Notes under the pieces: model-generated | What the model was told of the DNA's origin: nothing | Database searches by the model: none | The model's input: only the letters and a program-made list of their open reading frames with translations | Assembly (NCBI GenBank): GCA_013334525.1 | Contig: JAAXXK010000030.1 | Location: forward strand, 1 to 32,736 | Reading direction: 5' to 3' | From: Chlorobiaceae bacterium | GTDB lineage: Bacteria > Bacteroidota > Chlorobiia > Chlorobiales > Chlorobiaceae | Length of the DNA stretch: 32,736 nucleotides | Made by a program: the position numbers and the translations under genes | Shown: positions 1-9,269 of the stretch, piece by piece | Layout: each line of letters begins with the position of its first letter | How positions within the stretch are numbered: position 1 is the first letter of the stretch

Positions 1-20
1 CCGGTTTGCGGGGGCAGTTG

Positions 21-385
21 ACTATAAATAAAAAAAGGAAGCACCGCTTACTCAAGTACTTCCTTTCTTATGGCTCTGTGAGCAGGATTCGAACCTACAT
101 CCCGACTCGTCGGGATAACAGCCGAATGCATGCCCATGTTCTTGCTCTAAATAAAGAAAGGAAGCACCGCTTACTCAAGTACTTCCTTTCTTATGGCTCC
201 GCGAGTAGGATTCGAACCTACATCCCGACTCGTCGGGATAACAGCCGAATTCTCTCTCTCTTGGCTCCGCGAGTAGGATTCGAACCTGCATCCCGACTCG
301 TCGGGATAACAGCCGAATGCATGCCCATGTTCTTGCTCTAAATAATAGAAAGGAAGCACCGCTTACTCAAGTACTTCCTTTCTTA
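21..385 (-). repeat. Tandem array of altered tRNA-Asn 3' halves with hairpins
   Basis: Three 57-base copies (71-127, 194-250, 262-318) match the 3' half of the adjacent tRNA-Asn, from the anticodon loop to the encoded CCA. In each, the 3' anticodon strand and variable loop are replaced by the palindrome TCCCGACTCGTCGGGA (100-115, 223-238, 291-306). Copies 1 and 3 are followed by the same roughly 66-base stretch. It contains a diverged substitute for the tRNA 5' half plus the hairpin found after the true tRNA. Copies 2 and 3 are joined by only an 11-base TC-rich linker. The acceptor 5' strand and D arm are missing, so the copies should not make functional tRNA. Confidence 0.85.
347..383 (-). 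terminator. Hairpin after tRNA-Asn, likely terminator
   Basis: Immediately 3' of the tRNA (minus strand) a stem AGAAAGGAAG (347-356 on plus) pairs with CTTCCTTTCT (374-383). In the minus-strand transcript it is followed by an A/T-rich tail. It is well placed to end the tRNA transcript. The same hairpin recurs near 28-69 and 154-192. Confidence 0.55.
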
Positions 386-460
<75 letters not shown>

Positions 461-491
461 ATAAAACGCGTTCATTGCTGAAACGGTTACA

Positions 492-519
492 AATATACGA
501 CCCTCACGTAAAATTCCAA
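492..519 (-). promoter_or_regulatory. Candidate promoter for tRNA-Asn
   Basis: On the minus strand a -35-like TTGGAA (514-519) and a -10-like TATATT (492-497) are separated by 16 bases, about 30 bases upstream of the tRNA 5' end. Both position and spacing suit a sigma-70-type promoter. This is pattern matching only. Confidence 0.4.
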
Positions 520-629
520 ACGCCAAAACTGTTTTTTTGAACCTATTTGATCAAGATGAGCGCTTAGCTTTTTTCTTTTTCGATTTATATTTTTGTACAT
601 TGTTGGTCTTTTATGGAAAAATGGTGGTT

Positions 630-1166
630 ATGTCTAAGGAAAGAGCATTGATTGAGGTCCGCCTTGCCGGCCTCTCTCAGGGAGCATATGAATTCGATTT
701 CGCCTGTTCGGCAGGTGACTTCGGCGATACTGCCCTGACTGAAGCGGGGTTTTCAAAGGATATATCGGTCAAGGTCGTGGTCGACAGAACGGACAACGAG
801 ATGTCTGTCACCCTGACAACGGTCGCGAAAGCTGACCTGAGCTGCGATCTTTGCCTTGCACCGATCACCATGGAACTGCATGGGTCGTACCGGATTTATT
901 ATAGTTATGAGCAGGCTGCGGAGCAGAATGAGGACCGCGATGAAGAAGAGTATCGCCTGATCGACAGCAATGCGCTTTCGATCGATCTTACCGAAGATGC
1001 CCGTGAGACGCTGTTGCTCTCCGTTCCAATGAAAGTAACCTGCACGGACAATCCTGACTGCCAGGTGTTCATTCAGGAAGGGCAAAATGAATCGGATGGA
1101 GATGCGACGCCACCTGATAGTTCATGGCAGGAGTCGCTCGAAAAACTGAAAAACAAGTATCGTTAA
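630..1166 (+). CDS. DUF177 (YceD-like) protein
   Basis: A 178-residue protein of the DUF177/YceD family. It has a Cys pair CDLC at residues 72-75, a second pair Cys138/Cys144, an acidic middle (about residues 98-108) and a TEDARETLLLSVP segment typical of the family. Family members sit directly before rpmF in many bacteria and have been linked to 23S rRNA accumulation; the precise role is unsettled. rpmF follows after 25 bases, supporting the call. I chose the ATG that opens MSKERAL. The frame stays open back to 537, and an alternative ATG lies at 621, but the extra N-terminus is hydrophobic low-complexity sequence unlike the family. Confidence 0.8.
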   Translation: MSKERALIEVRLAGLSQGAYEFDFACSAGDFGDTALTEAGFSKDISVKVVVDRTDNEMSVTLTTVAKADLSCDLCLAPITMELHGSYRIYYSYEQAAEQNEDRDEEEYRLIDSNALSIDLTEDARETLLLSVPMKVTCTDNPDCQVFIQEGQNESDGDATPPDSSWQESLEKLKNKYR

Positions 1167-1191
1167 CCGTTGATTCTAAACTGAATAGATT

Positions 1192-1383
1192 ATGGCCAAT
1201 CCTAAAGCCAAGATGTCCAAGTCCAGAAGGGACAAGAGGCGCGCACAGTACAATGCCCGCACAAAAGCTGCCGTTACGGTACTTTGCCCGAATTGCGGTG
1301 AGCCTACCCTTCCGCATCGTGCATGCCGTCACTGCGGCCACTACCGCGGTCGCCAGGTAACCGGTAAGGTCGGCATAGCCTGA
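1192..1383 (+). CDS. rpmF: 50S ribosomal protein L32
   Basis: A 63-residue basic protein starting [18 protein letters not shown], the standard L32 N-terminus. Two CxxC pairs (Cys32/35 and Cys45/48) form a zinc-binding ribbon, so this is the zinc-dependent form. It is a component of the large ribosomal subunit. It lies between the DUF177 gene and plsX, the classical arrangement that links ribosome synthesis to phospholipid synthesis. Confidence 0.97.
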   Translation: MANPKAKMSKSRRDKRRAQYNARTKAAVTVLCPNCGEPTLPHRACRHCGHYRGRQVTGKVGIA

Positions 1384-1424
1384 ACTAATTCTCCAGATAA
1401 GTAAGCAAACCAGACAGCACCGCC

Positions 1425-2444
1425 ATGTTGACCATTGTCGTTGATGCTATGGGTGGCGACAATGCACCAGCCTGCGTTGTCGAGGGTACTATAGAGGCTC
1501 TGAGGGAAAGCGGCAACAGGTTCGAAATCCTGCTGATCGGCCAGGAGGACAAGGTTACCCCTCTTCTGCAGCAGCATGATCTCACCAGCCTCAATCTCCG
1601 GTTCATGCACGCACCGGAGGTCGTTACCATGGAAGACATCCCGGCTACCGCAGTCAAAACCAAGCAGGAATCTTCCCTTGTAAAAGGGCTTAAGCTCTGC
1701 AAGGCAAAGGAGGCTGACGCTTTCGTGAGCGCCGGCAATACCGGTGCCCAGATGGCTGCTTCGCTTTTCGTGCTCGGCCGCCTTCCTGGTGTTTTGCGTC
1801 CAACCATCTACGCATATTTCCCGAGAATCGGCGAGGGGCTGACCAACATCGTCGATGTGGGCGCCAACGTGGACTGCAAGCCGGAAAACCTTGTGCAGTT
1901 CGCTGAAATGCTGACCATATATCAGCGATACGCCGCACAGATCGAGAAGCCTGTGGCGGGCCTGCTCAATATCGGCGAGGAGGAGGGCAAGGGCCCCGAG
2001 TTCCTCAAGCAGACCTACAAGCTGCTGCAGGAAGCCGACCGAGAGAACAAAATCAATTTCATCGGCAACATCGAAGGTCATGACATCCTTTCAGGAAAAG
2101 TGACCATCGTCGTCTGCGACGGCCTTGTCGGCAACACCATCCTCAAGTTCGGAGAGAGCATACCCCACTTTCTGGGCTCACTGCTCAAGCCGGTCATGCA
2201 AAAACTCGTCGTATCGGGCCAGTTGGAGCCTGCGGCTGCTGCTTTGGCAGGCCAGGCGTTCAAGGATATTTTCGAACCGTTCGATGTGGAAAAGTTTGGC
2301 GGCGTGCCGTTCCTCGGCGTCGACGGCATCTCGATCGTCGGCCACGGACGCTCTTCGTCACGCGCCATCAAGAACATGATCTATATGGCAGAACACATGA
2401 TCGAGCAGCGCGTCAACGAACATATCGCGGAAGTATTGTCCTGA
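1425..2444 (+). CDS. plsX: Phosphate acyltransferase PlsX
   Basis: A 339-residue protein beginning [15 protein letters not shown], the PlsX signature, with conserved SAGNTGA and [11 protein letters not shown] segments. PlsX converts acyl-ACP and phosphate into acyl-phosphate, the acyl donor for PlsY in phosphatidic acid synthesis; it is a peripheral membrane enzyme. Length is normal for the family. It lies 41 bases after rpmF and upstream of fabH, in the usual plsX-fab order, and is almost certainly cotranscribed with both. Confidence 0.97.
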   Translation: MLTIVVDAMGGDNAPACVVEGTIEALRESGNRFEILLIGQEDKVTPLLQQHDLTSLNLRFMHAPEVVTMEDIPATAVKTKQESSLVKGLKLCKAKEADAFVSAGNTGAQMAASLFVLGRLPGVLRPTIYAYFPRIGEGLTNIVDVGANVDCKPENLVQFAEMLTIYQRYAAQIEKPVAGLLNIGEEEGKGPEFLKQTYKLLQEADRENKINFIGNIEGHDILSGKVTIVVCDGLVGNTILKFGESIPHFLGSLLKPVMQKLVVSGQLEPAAAALAGQAFKDIFEPFDVEKFGGVPFLGVDGISIVGHGRSSSRAIKNMIYMAEHMIEQRVNEHIAEVLS

Positions 2445-2571
2445 CAAAATTACCTGATACGCGCTGTCAAACGCCCGCAATACCCCCATCCAGACCAGTA
2501 AACCTGGCCGCAGTCGGTTGCTCCGTCCAAGTCTGCTTTTACCGTTCGATTTATATAATGGAAACCATATC

Positions 2572-3561
2572 ATGAAAGCTGCCATAACGACGACCGCAAA
2601 GTACCTTCCGGAAGAGGTGATGTCGAACCTCGATCTGGAACGCATTCTCGACACCAATGACGAGTGGATAAGGGCGCGAACCGGAATCAGGGAACGGCGA
2701 ATCCTCAGGGATACTGAAAAGCCGACCTCTTTCATGTGTACCGAGGTTGCAAAAACACTGCTTGAAAAAAGAGGTATTTCAGCTGACGAGATCGACCTGA
2801 TCATCGTTGCCACGATGTCTCCCGACATGGTCTTCCCTGCTACGGCCTGCCTTGTCCAGGGAAACATCCAGGCAAAAAATGCATGGGGCTTCGACCTTTC
2901 GGCTGCCTGCTCAGGCTTCCTCTACGGACTGCATACCGGAGCGCAGTTCATCGAATCGGGCAACTGCAAAAAAGTCATGGTGATCGGAGCCGACAAGATG
3001 TCAGCCATCCTCGACTACACCGACCGCTCGACGGCTATCCTCTTCGGCGACGGCGCCGCAGGGGTCATTCTCGAACCTGCCAGTGAAGAGGGATACGGCG
3101 TTCTCGACGTCAGGCTCTACGCAGACGGCGCCAACGGCAGGAACCACCTCCTGATGCCGGCCGGCGGCAGCCTTCACCCGGCTTCGCATGAAACGGTCGA
3201 CAACCACATGCACTTCATCAAGCAGGATGGCAAGCAGGTCTTCAAGGCAGCCGTCATGGCGATGGCCGACGTTGCCGAAGAGATCATGCAGCGAAACAAC
3301 CTTACCGCCGACACCATAGACTACCTCGTCCCCCATCAGGCGAACCAGCGCATTATCCAGGCCACGGCAGACCGCATGGGCATTACCATGGAGAAGGTGA
3401 TGATGAACATCGAGTACTATGGCAACACGACGGCGGCCACGGTGCCGATCTGCCTTGCCGAACTCGACGAACAGGGCAAGCTCCATCATGGCTCGAACCT
3501 CGTGCTGGCCAGCTTCGGGGCAGGCTACACGTGGGGTGCCATCTATATCAAGTGGCAGTAA
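2572..3561 (+). CDS. fabH: 3-oxoacyl-ACP synthase III (KAS III)
   Basis: A 329-residue FabH that condenses acetyl-CoA with malonyl-ACP to start fatty acid synthesis. The Cys-His-Asn triad is visible: Cys113 in AACSGF, His255 in VPHQANQR and Asn285 in YGNTTAA. The C-terminal GAGYTWGA block is intact. The frame is open from 2518, but the conserved N-terminus begins at the ATG opening [13 protein letters not shown]. It follows plsX after 127 bases and precedes fabD by 34 bases. Confidence 0.97.
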   Translation: MKAAITTTAKYLPEEVMSNLDLERILDTNDEWIRARTGIRERRILRDTEKPTSFMCTEVAKTLLEKRGISADEIDLIIVATMSPDMVFPATACLVQGNIQAKNAWGFDLSAACSGFLYGLHTGAQFIESGNCKKVMVIGADKMSAILDYTDRSTAILFGDGAAGVILEPASEEGYGVLDVRLYADGANGRNHLLMPAGGSLHPASHETVDNHMHFIKQDGKQVFKAAVMAMADVAEEIMQRNNLTADTIDYLVPHQANQRIIQATADRMGITMEKVMMNIEYYGNTTAATVPICLAELDEQGKLHHGSNLVLASFGAGYTWGAIYIKWQ

Positions 3562-3595
3562 CAGCAGATCATATTTTCAATTGCAACCACAGAAA

Positions 3596-4513
3596 ATGAA
3601 AGCATTCGTTTTTCCGGGACAGGGCTCCCAGTATTGCGGCATGGGTCGCGATCTTTACGAGCGCTTTCCCGAAGCCAAAGCGCTGATGGATCGTGCCGAT
3701 GAAATTCTCGGCTATTCGATCACTGCCATCATGTTCAACGGCAGCGAGGATGAGCTGAAACAGACCCGGTACACCCAGCTCGCCATATTCCTGCACAGTT
3801 ATGCGGCTGCAATGCTGCTCGGTCGGGAAGGTGTCGCCATGGCGGCCGGCCACAGCCTGGGCGAGTACACCGCCCTCTGCTTTGCCGGAGCGATCAGCTT
3901 CGACGATGCCGTAAGGCTCGTGGCCAAACGGGGCGAACTGATGCAGAACGCCGGCCAGGTCAATCCCGGGACCATGGCGGCCATCATCGGAATGGACGAC
4001 TCTGCCCTCGACGGCCTTCTGCAGGAAGCAGGGGCATTCGGCATCGTGCAGGCGGCCAACTTCAACTCGCCCGGCCAGATCGTGATCTCCGGTGATATAC
4101 CTGCCGTCAAGAAAGCCGTGGAGATCGCGCCTTCGAAAGGGGCGAGGATGGCAAAGGAGCTCGTCGTTTCCGGAGCGTTCCACTCCCCTCTGATGAAGCC
4201 TGCCGAAAAAGAGCTGGCAGAAACGCTCAACACCATGACGATCAGGGATGCTGAAATCCCGGTCTGCATGAACGTTGTCGCCAGACCGGTCACCTCGGCA
4301 GCTGAAATCCGCACCAACCTGATCAGCCAGCTGACCAGTTCCGTACTCTGGAGCCAGTCGGTACAGGCGATGGTCGATGGCGGCGTTACCGAATTCATCG
4401 AAGTAGGGCCGCAGAAGGTTCTTCAGGGGCTCATCAAGAGGATAAGCAAGTCCGCCCAGGCCACCGGCGCAGATACTGCCGAGCAGGTCGCGGCCATGCT
4501 CAATCCAGCGTAA
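3596..4513 (+). CDS. fabD: Malonyl-CoA:ACP transacylase
   Basis: A 305-residue FabD that loads malonyl groups onto acyl carrier protein. It begins [12 protein letters not shown], carries the nucleophile Ser87 in GHSLGE, and has the later catalytic His in GAFHSPLM and a C-terminal [11 protein letters not shown] block. The frame is open upstream to 3419, overlapping fabH, but the FPGQGSQ motif fixes the start at 3596. It sits between fabH and fabG in the fatty acid operon. Confidence 0.97.
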   Translation: MKAFVFPGQGSQYCGMGRDLYERFPEAKALMDRADEILGYSITAIMFNGSEDELKQTRYTQLAIFLHSYAAAMLLGREGVAMAAGHSLGEYTALCFAGAISFDDAVRLVAKRGELMQNAGQVNPGTMAAIIGMDDSALDGLLQEAGAFGIVQAANFNSPGQIVISGDIPAVKKAVEIAPSKGARMAKELVVSGAFHSPLMKPAEKELAETLNTMTIRDAEIPVCMNVVARPVTSAAEIRTNLISQLTSSVLWSQSVQAMVDGGVTEFIEVGPQKVLQGLIKRISKSAQATGADTAEQVAAMLNPA

Positions 4514-4545
4514 CCATAAGCAAACCGAAAGAAAATCACATTACC

Positions 4546-5283
4546 ATGTTCAAAGGAAAAACCGCGATTGTAACAGGCTCGGCAAGGGGAATCGGACAGG
4601 CGATCGCGCTTGACCTCGCATCCAAAAGGGCCGACTTGGTCATTTGCGACGTGAAGGCCGAATGGCTGGCCGAAACCGAAGAGGCCCTGAAGCAGCTTGG
4701 CGCAAAGGTTACCTGCAAGGAGCTTGACGTGACCAGTTCCGAGGCATGCCAGAAGGTATTCAACGAGATTGCCGAGGAGAACGGCAGAATCGACATCCTC
4801 GTCAACAATGCAGGAATCACTCGTGACGGCCTGTTGATGAGAATGAGCGACGATGACTGGGATGCGGTGCTCACGGTCAACCTCAAGGGTACTTTCAACT
4901 GCACCAAGGCTGTGACCCGTACGATGATGAAGCAGCGTTCAGGCTCGATCATCAACATCGCATCGGTCGTCGGCATCATGGGCAACGCAGGCCAGGCGAA
5001 CTATGCCGCTTCCAAAGGGGGCGTTATCGCATTCACCAAGTCTGTAGCCAAGGAGTTGTCGTCACGCAACATCAGGGCCAATGCCGTCGCACCGGGATTC
5101 ATCTCATCCAAAATGACCGATGCCCTTTCTGACGATGTCCGCCAGAAGATGCTTGACGCCATCCCGTTGAACAGTTTCGGCACACCGCAGGATGTTGCCA
5201 ATGCAGTGGCGTTCCTCGCCGGCGACCAGTCTTCATACATTACCGGACAGGTGTTGAGCGTCAACGGTGGCATGGTCATGTAA
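4546..5283 (+). CDS. fabG: 3-oxoacyl-ACP reductase
   Basis: A 245-residue short-chain dehydrogenase. The NADPH-binding TGSARGIG motif is at residues 10-17, NNAG at 87-90, and the catalytic Asn112, Ser140, Tyr153 and Lys157 are all present. FabG reduces 3-oxoacyl-ACP in each elongation cycle. Its position between fabD and acpP distinguishes it from the many other short-chain reductases. About 240 bases containing two strong hairpins follow before acpP. Confidence 0.96.
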   Translation: MFKGKTAIVTGSARGIGQAIALDLASKRADLVICDVKAEWLAETEEALKQLGAKVTCKELDVTSSEACQKVFNEIAEENGRIDILVNNAGITRDGLLMRMSDDDWDAVLTVNLKGTFNCTKAVTRTMMKQRSGSIINIASVVGIMGNAGQANYAASKGGVIAFTKSVAKELSSRNIRANAVAPGFISSKMTDALSDDVRQKMLDAIPLNSFGTPQDVANAVAFLAGDQSSYITGQVLSVNGGMVM

Positions 5284-5298
5284 TTTATTCTTTATGAT

Positions 5299-5367
5299 CC
5301 CCGGTTTGAAAGCCGGGGCAACTGAAGAAAATGTAGGATCTGAATGTCCGCAGGGTTAAAACCCTGC
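5299..5367 (+). repeat. Two perfect hairpins between fabG and acpP
   Basis: CCCCGG (5299-5304) pairs with CCGGGG (5313-5318), and GCAGGGTT (5350-5357) pairs with AACCCTGC (5360-5367). Neither is followed by a T-run, so they are not standard terminators. They could be a dispersed intergenic repeat, or mRNA-processing or stability structures separating acpP from the upstream operon. Confidence 0.6.
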
Positions 5368-5439
5368 TGAAGAACTCCGCCACTCGAGCCACTCTCAACA
5401 CTCGATGACTGGTTCAGGTAGCGGTGGGAATGGGCGAAT

Positions 5440-5467
5440 TTGCCCCGCTGTTTTTTCTTTGTATATT
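5440..5467 (+). promoter_or_regulatory. Candidate acpP promoter
   Basis: TTGCCC (5440-5445) and TATATT (5462-5467) are spaced by 16 bases, about 55 bases upstream of the acpP ATG. A separate acpP promoter would fit the high demand for acyl carrier protein. It is suggested only by pattern. Confidence 0.45.
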
Positions 5468-5521
5468 CGCAGACGTATTTTTTGTTTTTTGCCTTTAACA
5501 ACCAACCCGGAGAACAGTGCC

Positions 5522-5758
5522 ATGAGCGCAGATGAAATCAGAGATAAAGTATACGATATCATCGTCAGCAAGATGGGTGTCAACAAGGATCAGATCAAAC
5601 CTGAATCGAAGTTTGCCGATGACCTCGGCGCTGATTCACTCGACACCGTCGAACTGATCATGGAACTCGAAAATGAGTTCGGCGTCCAGATACCTGATGA
5701 AGATGCAGAGAAGATCGGCACCGTTCAGCAGGCGATCGACTATATCGTCAAGAAGTAA
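5522..5758 (+). CDS. acpP: Acyl carrier protein
   Basis: A 78-residue acidic protein with the [10 protein letters not shown] motif; Ser39 is the 4'-phosphopantetheine attachment site. It carries growing acyl chains for the Fab enzymes and for PlsX. The start [10 protein letters not shown] matches the family and has a GGAG sequence upstream; a longer open frame from 5405 has no similarity to ACP in its extra part. Hairpins lie on both sides of the gene. Confidence 0.97.
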   Translation: MSADEIRDKVYDIIVSKMGVNKDQIKPESKFADDLGADSLDTVELIMELENEFGVQIPDEDAEKIGTVQQAIDYIVKK

Positions 5759-5771
5759 TCACGAGACAACG

Positions 5772-5790
5772 GGCAGGGCTGGGCCCTGCC
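5772..5790 (+). other. Hairpin between acpP and fabF
   Basis: GGCAGGGC (5772-5779) pairs perfectly with GCCCTGCC (5783-5790) around a 3-base loop, 13 bases after the acpP stop. There is no T-run. It may act as a partial terminator or an RNA-stabilising 3' end that raises the acpP level over fabF. Confidence 0.55.
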
Positions 5791-5814
5791 TGAAACAACC
5801 CTAAATTATTGCAG

Positions 5815-7068
5815 ATGGGTCTGGAACTCAAAAGAGTCGTAGTCACCGGTATCGGTGTCCTTTCGCCTGTCGGTTTTTCGGCAGGGGATTTCTGGAAATC
5901 CCTCATCAGCGGCAAAAGCGGCGCCGCACCGATCACCTATTTCGATACGACTGATTTTGCGACCACGTTCGCGTGCGAGCTGAAGGATTTCAAGGCAGAT
6001 GCCTACATCGACAGGAAATCCGCAGACCGCATGGACCCGTACTGCCAGTATGGCGTTATTACGGCGGAGCAGGCCCTGAAAGACTCGGGGCTTGATCTCG
6101 CATCGATCGATCCCACAAGGATCGGCGTCGTGCATGGCTCCGGTATCGGAGGCATGACGGTTTATGACCAGCAGTTCAGGACCTACATGGACAGGGGTCC
6201 CCGCAGAATCAGCCCATTCTTCATTCCAATGCTGATCCCGGACATCTGCGCCGGACAAATCTCGATCAGGAACTCCCTTATGGGGCCGAACTACGCAACC
6301 GCGTCAGCATGTGCCACATCGCTCCACTCTGTCATGGATGCCTTCATGATCCTGCAGATGGGAATGGCCGACTACATGGTTTGCGGTGGCTCCGAGGCTC
6401 CGATCACGCCGATGAGCGTGGGAGGATTCAATTCTGCACGAGCGCTCTCCACGGCAAACGACCGCCCGCAGCAAGCTTCACGCCCCTACGATGTCGACAG
6501 GGACGGATTCGTCATGGGCGAAGGTGCCGGTTCGCTGGTACTGGAAAGCTATGAGTCGGCAACGAAGCGCGGTGCAAAGATTTACGCGGAATTGGTCGGT
6601 GTAGCCGCCTCTGCGGATGCGCACCATCTGACCGCTCCCCATCCCGAGGGTCTCGGCGCAGTCAGCGCGATGAACAACGCACTGAATATGGCCGGCATCA
6701 CCCCCGACAAGATTGATTATATCAACACCCATGGCACCTCCACGCCACTGGGCGACATTGCTGAAGTCGCAGCGATCAAGAAGGTTTTCGGCGACCATGC
6801 ATACAAACTCAGCATCAGTTCAACCAAATCGATGACCGGACACCTTCTCGGTGCCGCCGGTGTAGTCGAATCGATTGCCTGCATCCTCGCGTTGCAGAAC
6901 CAGACCGTTCCTCCGACCATCAACTGTGACAATCTCGATCCGCATATCGATCTCGATGTGACGCCGAACCAAGCAAAAGAGAGGACAATCGAGTACGCAC
7001 TCAACAACGGCTTCGGATTCGGTGGCCATAACGGTTGCCTGATCTTCAGGAAAGGTTCCGCCTCCTGA
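5815..7068 (+). CDS. fabF: 3-oxoacyl-ACP synthase II (KAS II)
   Basis: A 417-residue FabF that condenses acyl-ACP with malonyl-ACP during elongation. The Cys-His-His triad is Cys166 ([10 protein letters not shown]), His306 ([11 protein letters not shown]) and His343 ([11 protein letters not shown]). The C-terminal [11 protein letters not shown] loop is present. I chose the ATG at 5815; a TTG two codons earlier is in frame. rnc follows closely, with its most likely start 17 bases after the fabF stop. Confidence 0.96.
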   Translation: MGLELKRVVVTGIGVLSPVGFSAGDFWKSLISGKSGAAPITYFDTTDFATTFACELKDFKADAYIDRKSADRMDPYCQYGVITAEQALKDSGLDLASIDPTRIGVVHGSGIGGMTVYDQQFRTYMDRGPRRISPFFIPMLIPDICAGQISIRNSLMGPNYATASACATSLHSVMDAFMILQMGMADYMVCGGSEAPITPMSVGGFNSARALSTANDRPQQASRPYDVDRDGFVMGEGAGSLVLESYESATKRGAKIYAELVGVAASADAHHLTAPHPEGLGAVSAMNNALNMAGITPDKIDYINTHGTSTPLGDIAEVAAIKKVFGDHAYKLSISSTKSMTGHLLGAAGVVESIACILALQNQTVPPTINCDNLDPHIDLDVTPNQAKERTIEYALNNGFGFGGHNGCLIFRKGSAS

Positions 7069-7085
7069 CCCAAAAAGCCGCACCA

Positions 7086-7922
7086 ATGGCTCATCTGTGG
7101 CAAAAGATCACATCGCTTCCGTTTCTTCGTGCCGAGGCGGCAGACGGTGATACAAACGGACTTTTCGGCTCCAAAGGCTCAGTTCAGCTTCTTGACCCCC
7201 GTACAGCCGAACACCTCGAACACCTGACCGGACGCACCTGCAGCCGGCGAATGATCTACCGGACGGCGCTTACACACCGCTCGGTGCTACACGACCATAA
7301 CTCCAGCGACAGTAAACCCGATTCGAACCAGCGACTTGAGTTTCTCGGCGACGCCGTGCTCGACCTGTTGATATCGGAGTACCTCTTCAAGCAGTTCCCC
7401 TCAAGTGACGAAGGACACCTCTCCAGCAACCGCTCCAAAATAGTGAACCGCAAGTCCCTTGCGGGATTCGCACATGAACTCCAGCTCGGTGAACACCTTA
7501 TCGTCGGCGAGTCCGCCGACAGGCAACAGATCCGGACAAGCGAGTCCGCACTGGCTGACGCCTTTGAATCCCTGATAGGAGCCATCTACCTCGATCAGGG
7601 TCTTGCCGGAGCCGAGCGCTTCATCATGACGCATATAATCTCGAAAGTAGACCTGAAACGGATCGTCGAAGAGGAGTACAACTACAAAAGCCGCCTGATC
7701 GAATTCACCCAGTCCCGCCAGCTTCCGCCTCCACTCTACATCGTGATTTCCGAAGAGGGCGCCGAACACGAAAAGACCTTCACTGTCGAAGTCTCCTGCC
7801 GTGAAATCGCACTCGGACGAGGAATCGCACCAAGAAAAAAGGATGCAGAACAGATTGCCGCCAGAGAGGCCATGTCCCGACTCGAAACCATCGACCCGTT
7901 CACCCTCCCCCCAACCTCATAA
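7086..7922 (+). CDS. rnc: Ribonuclease III
   Basis: A 278-residue RNase III that cleaves double-stranded RNA, including rRNA precursors. The signature NQRLEFLGDAVLD (residues 81-93) holds the first metal-binding acidic residues, and a second acidic pair is in DAFESLIGAIYLD (Asp158, Glu161). The C-terminal part (about 200-275) is a double-stranded RNA-binding domain ending in a KKDAEQIAAREA helix. The roughly 45 residues before the catalytic domain are more than in E. coli. An earlier in-frame ATG at 7035 overlaps fabF; 7086 is more economical but not proven. Confidence 0.95.
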   Translation: MAHLWQKITSLPFLRAEAADGDTNGLFGSKGSVQLLDPRTAEHLEHLTGRTCSRRMIYRTALTHRSVLHDHNSSDSKPDSNQRLEFLGDAVLDLLISEYLFKQFPSSDEGHLSSNRSKIVNRKSLAGFAHELQLGEHLIVGESADRQQIRTSESALADAFESLIGAIYLDQGLAGAERFIMTHIISKVDLKRIVEEEYNYKSRLIEFTQSRQLPPPLYIVISEEGAEHEKTFTVEVSCREIALGRGIAPRKKDAEQIAAREAMSRLETIDPFTLPPTS

Positions 7923-8143
7923 AACCGTTGCCTGTTACCTCTTCGACCCTCGGTTTTTCTACACCTGCCCATCAACCGCTTCAATACATATCGTAAACAC
8001 ACGTAGAGCGCTCCCATGGAGATGCTCCAATCTGTTGCTGATAACACATTGATTTGAAAGAAAAATGGCTGAACGACCTTATTAACAGGACGATGGCTGA
8101 TGAATTGCATTCTCATTTCACATCAACACACACAGGAAGAACG

Positions 8144-8317
8144 ATGAACAAGCTTTGCTTAAGTATCGTTTCCGGTAATGTTGCATTTACGGAGTCCAAT
8201 ACCTTGAACAGGAAGTATATCAGGCCAGCGTCCAGAAAGGATAGGTCGAAAAAGACAAAAGCCTCCAAGAAACCATCACCTGCAAACAGCAGGACTCCTC
8301 CCGAAACGGGCAATTAA
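8144..8317 (+). CDS. Small basic hypothetical protein
   Basis: A 57-residue open frame starting MNKLCLSIVSGNVAF, preceded by a good ribosome-binding sequence (AGGAAG four bases before the ATG). The second half is rich in Lys, Arg, Ser and Pro. I recognise no family. The basic low-complexity tail could be RNA-binding, or it could be chance translation. The same frame is open from 8054 with a less convincing start. It lies alone between rnc and the cupredoxin gene. Confidence 0.4.
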   Translation: MNKLCLSIVSGNVAFTESNTLNRKYIRPASRKDRSKKTKASKKPSPANSRTPPETGN

Positions 8318-8563
8318 TTTTTCTCAGCGCTTGACGACCGTTATTGTTCGTGACCAGTAAAGCCCCGTTGCATGATGTGGCTTTCCGTTTTTAGTCCCCG
8401 GTCTATCATCGTAAATAAACCGGGTGAACGAGTAAAACGCCCCGATATTTTCAGCAGAGATACACATCAGGCCTTGTTAATCTTTAGCTATTCCTTGGTA
8501 GTTGCCGCTCTATCTATTTATCTTCAGTTGAGCCGACTCATTTTCATTTACCAGGAACATACC

Positions 8564-9163
8564 ATGAACATACTTTCAGGATTTTTGAAATCGGCACTGC
8601 TTGCAACAGCATTCAGCTTTGTTTCACAGATCGCTTTTTGCGGTGGAACCGTTACAGGAACGATCGATGCGAGCATGCCCAAGTATAAAGAAGGTGCCGT
8701 AGTCTATCTGAAAGGAGGCCATGGAAAGATTAAACCGAAAACTGCGACCATTGAACAAAGAAACCTTGCGTTTACTCCCCATGTCGTTGCCATACCGGTT
8801 GGATCGACGGTTTCGTTCGTCAATCGGGACAAAGTGAATCACGATATTTTTGCAGATGATCCGAGCAAGAAGCTGGATATTAACACCGGCAAGCATGGAG
8901 AATTCAAAAAAGTAGTGTTCGACAAACCCGGGGCAGTGAACCTGCTTTGTACCATACATGCCGAGATGTCGGGCTACATCGTCGTAGTCGACAGCAACTA
9001 TTACGCAATAACCGGGGATGACGGAAAATTCTCCATCAGGAATGTTCCTGCTGGCCGATATGAAGTAGTGACCTGGAGCGAAAAGCTGAAAAAAACGGAA
9101 AAACAGACCGTTACCGTCAAGGATGGCCGGACATCAAACGTTGCCATCAGCCTGCAGAAATGA
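8564..9163 (+). CDS. Exported cupredoxin-like protein with carboxypeptidase-regulatory-like domain
   Basis: A 199-residue protein with an N-terminal signal peptide (about 1-25). A plastocyanin/azurin-like domain follows, with candidate type 1 copper ligands: a His in DKVNHDIF, then Cys, His and Met in LCTIHAEMSGY. After it, ITGDDGKFSIRNVPAGRYEV is typical of a carboxypeptidase-regulatory-like beta-sandwich. It probably binds copper in the periplasm and could carry electrons or copper; no partner gene is adjacent. The start at MNILSGF, with AGGAA upstream, is preferred over the longer frame from 8372, whose extra part is not signal-like. Confidence 0.8.
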   Translation: MNILSGFLKSALLATAFSFVSQIAFCGGTVTGTIDASMPKYKEGAVVYLKGGHGKIKPKTATIEQRNLAFTPHVVAIPVGSTVSFVNRDKVNHDIFADDPSKKLDINTGKHGEFKKVVFDKPGAVNLLCTIHAEMSGYIVVVDSNYYAITGDDGKFSIRNVPAGRYEVVTWSEKLKKTEKQTVTVKDGRTSNVAISLQK

Positions 9164-9223
9164 ACTTCGCTGTGTGCCTTGCCTCAAGCCGGGCATCAAC
9201 TGCCATAACCATCCATCGCCACG

Positions 9224-9269
9224 ACCTGCGCCCTGTATGCAATGAGGCGCAGGTTTACCTTGGGTAAAC
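9224..9269 (+). other. Overlapping hairpins upstream of gcvPB
   Basis: ACCTGCGCC (9224-9232) pairs with GGCGCAGGT (9246-9254). GTTTACC (9253-9259) pairs with GGTAAAC (9263-9269). The first could terminate transcription of the cupredoxin gene, though no T-run follows. The two stems share two bases and so may compete. Confidence 0.45.

Noticed and set aside
6-359. Open frames on both strands across the tRNA-fragment array (111 and 62 residues)
   Set aside because: Their sequence is translated tRNA T-arm and palindrome repeats (GSNPTRGA, RIRTYIPTRR), repeated with the DNA units. They are artefacts of the repeat.
21-385. CRISPR array
   Set aside because: The repeats are tRNA-derived, long and unequally spaced, and the intervening sequences are themselves repeated, so there are no unique spacers.
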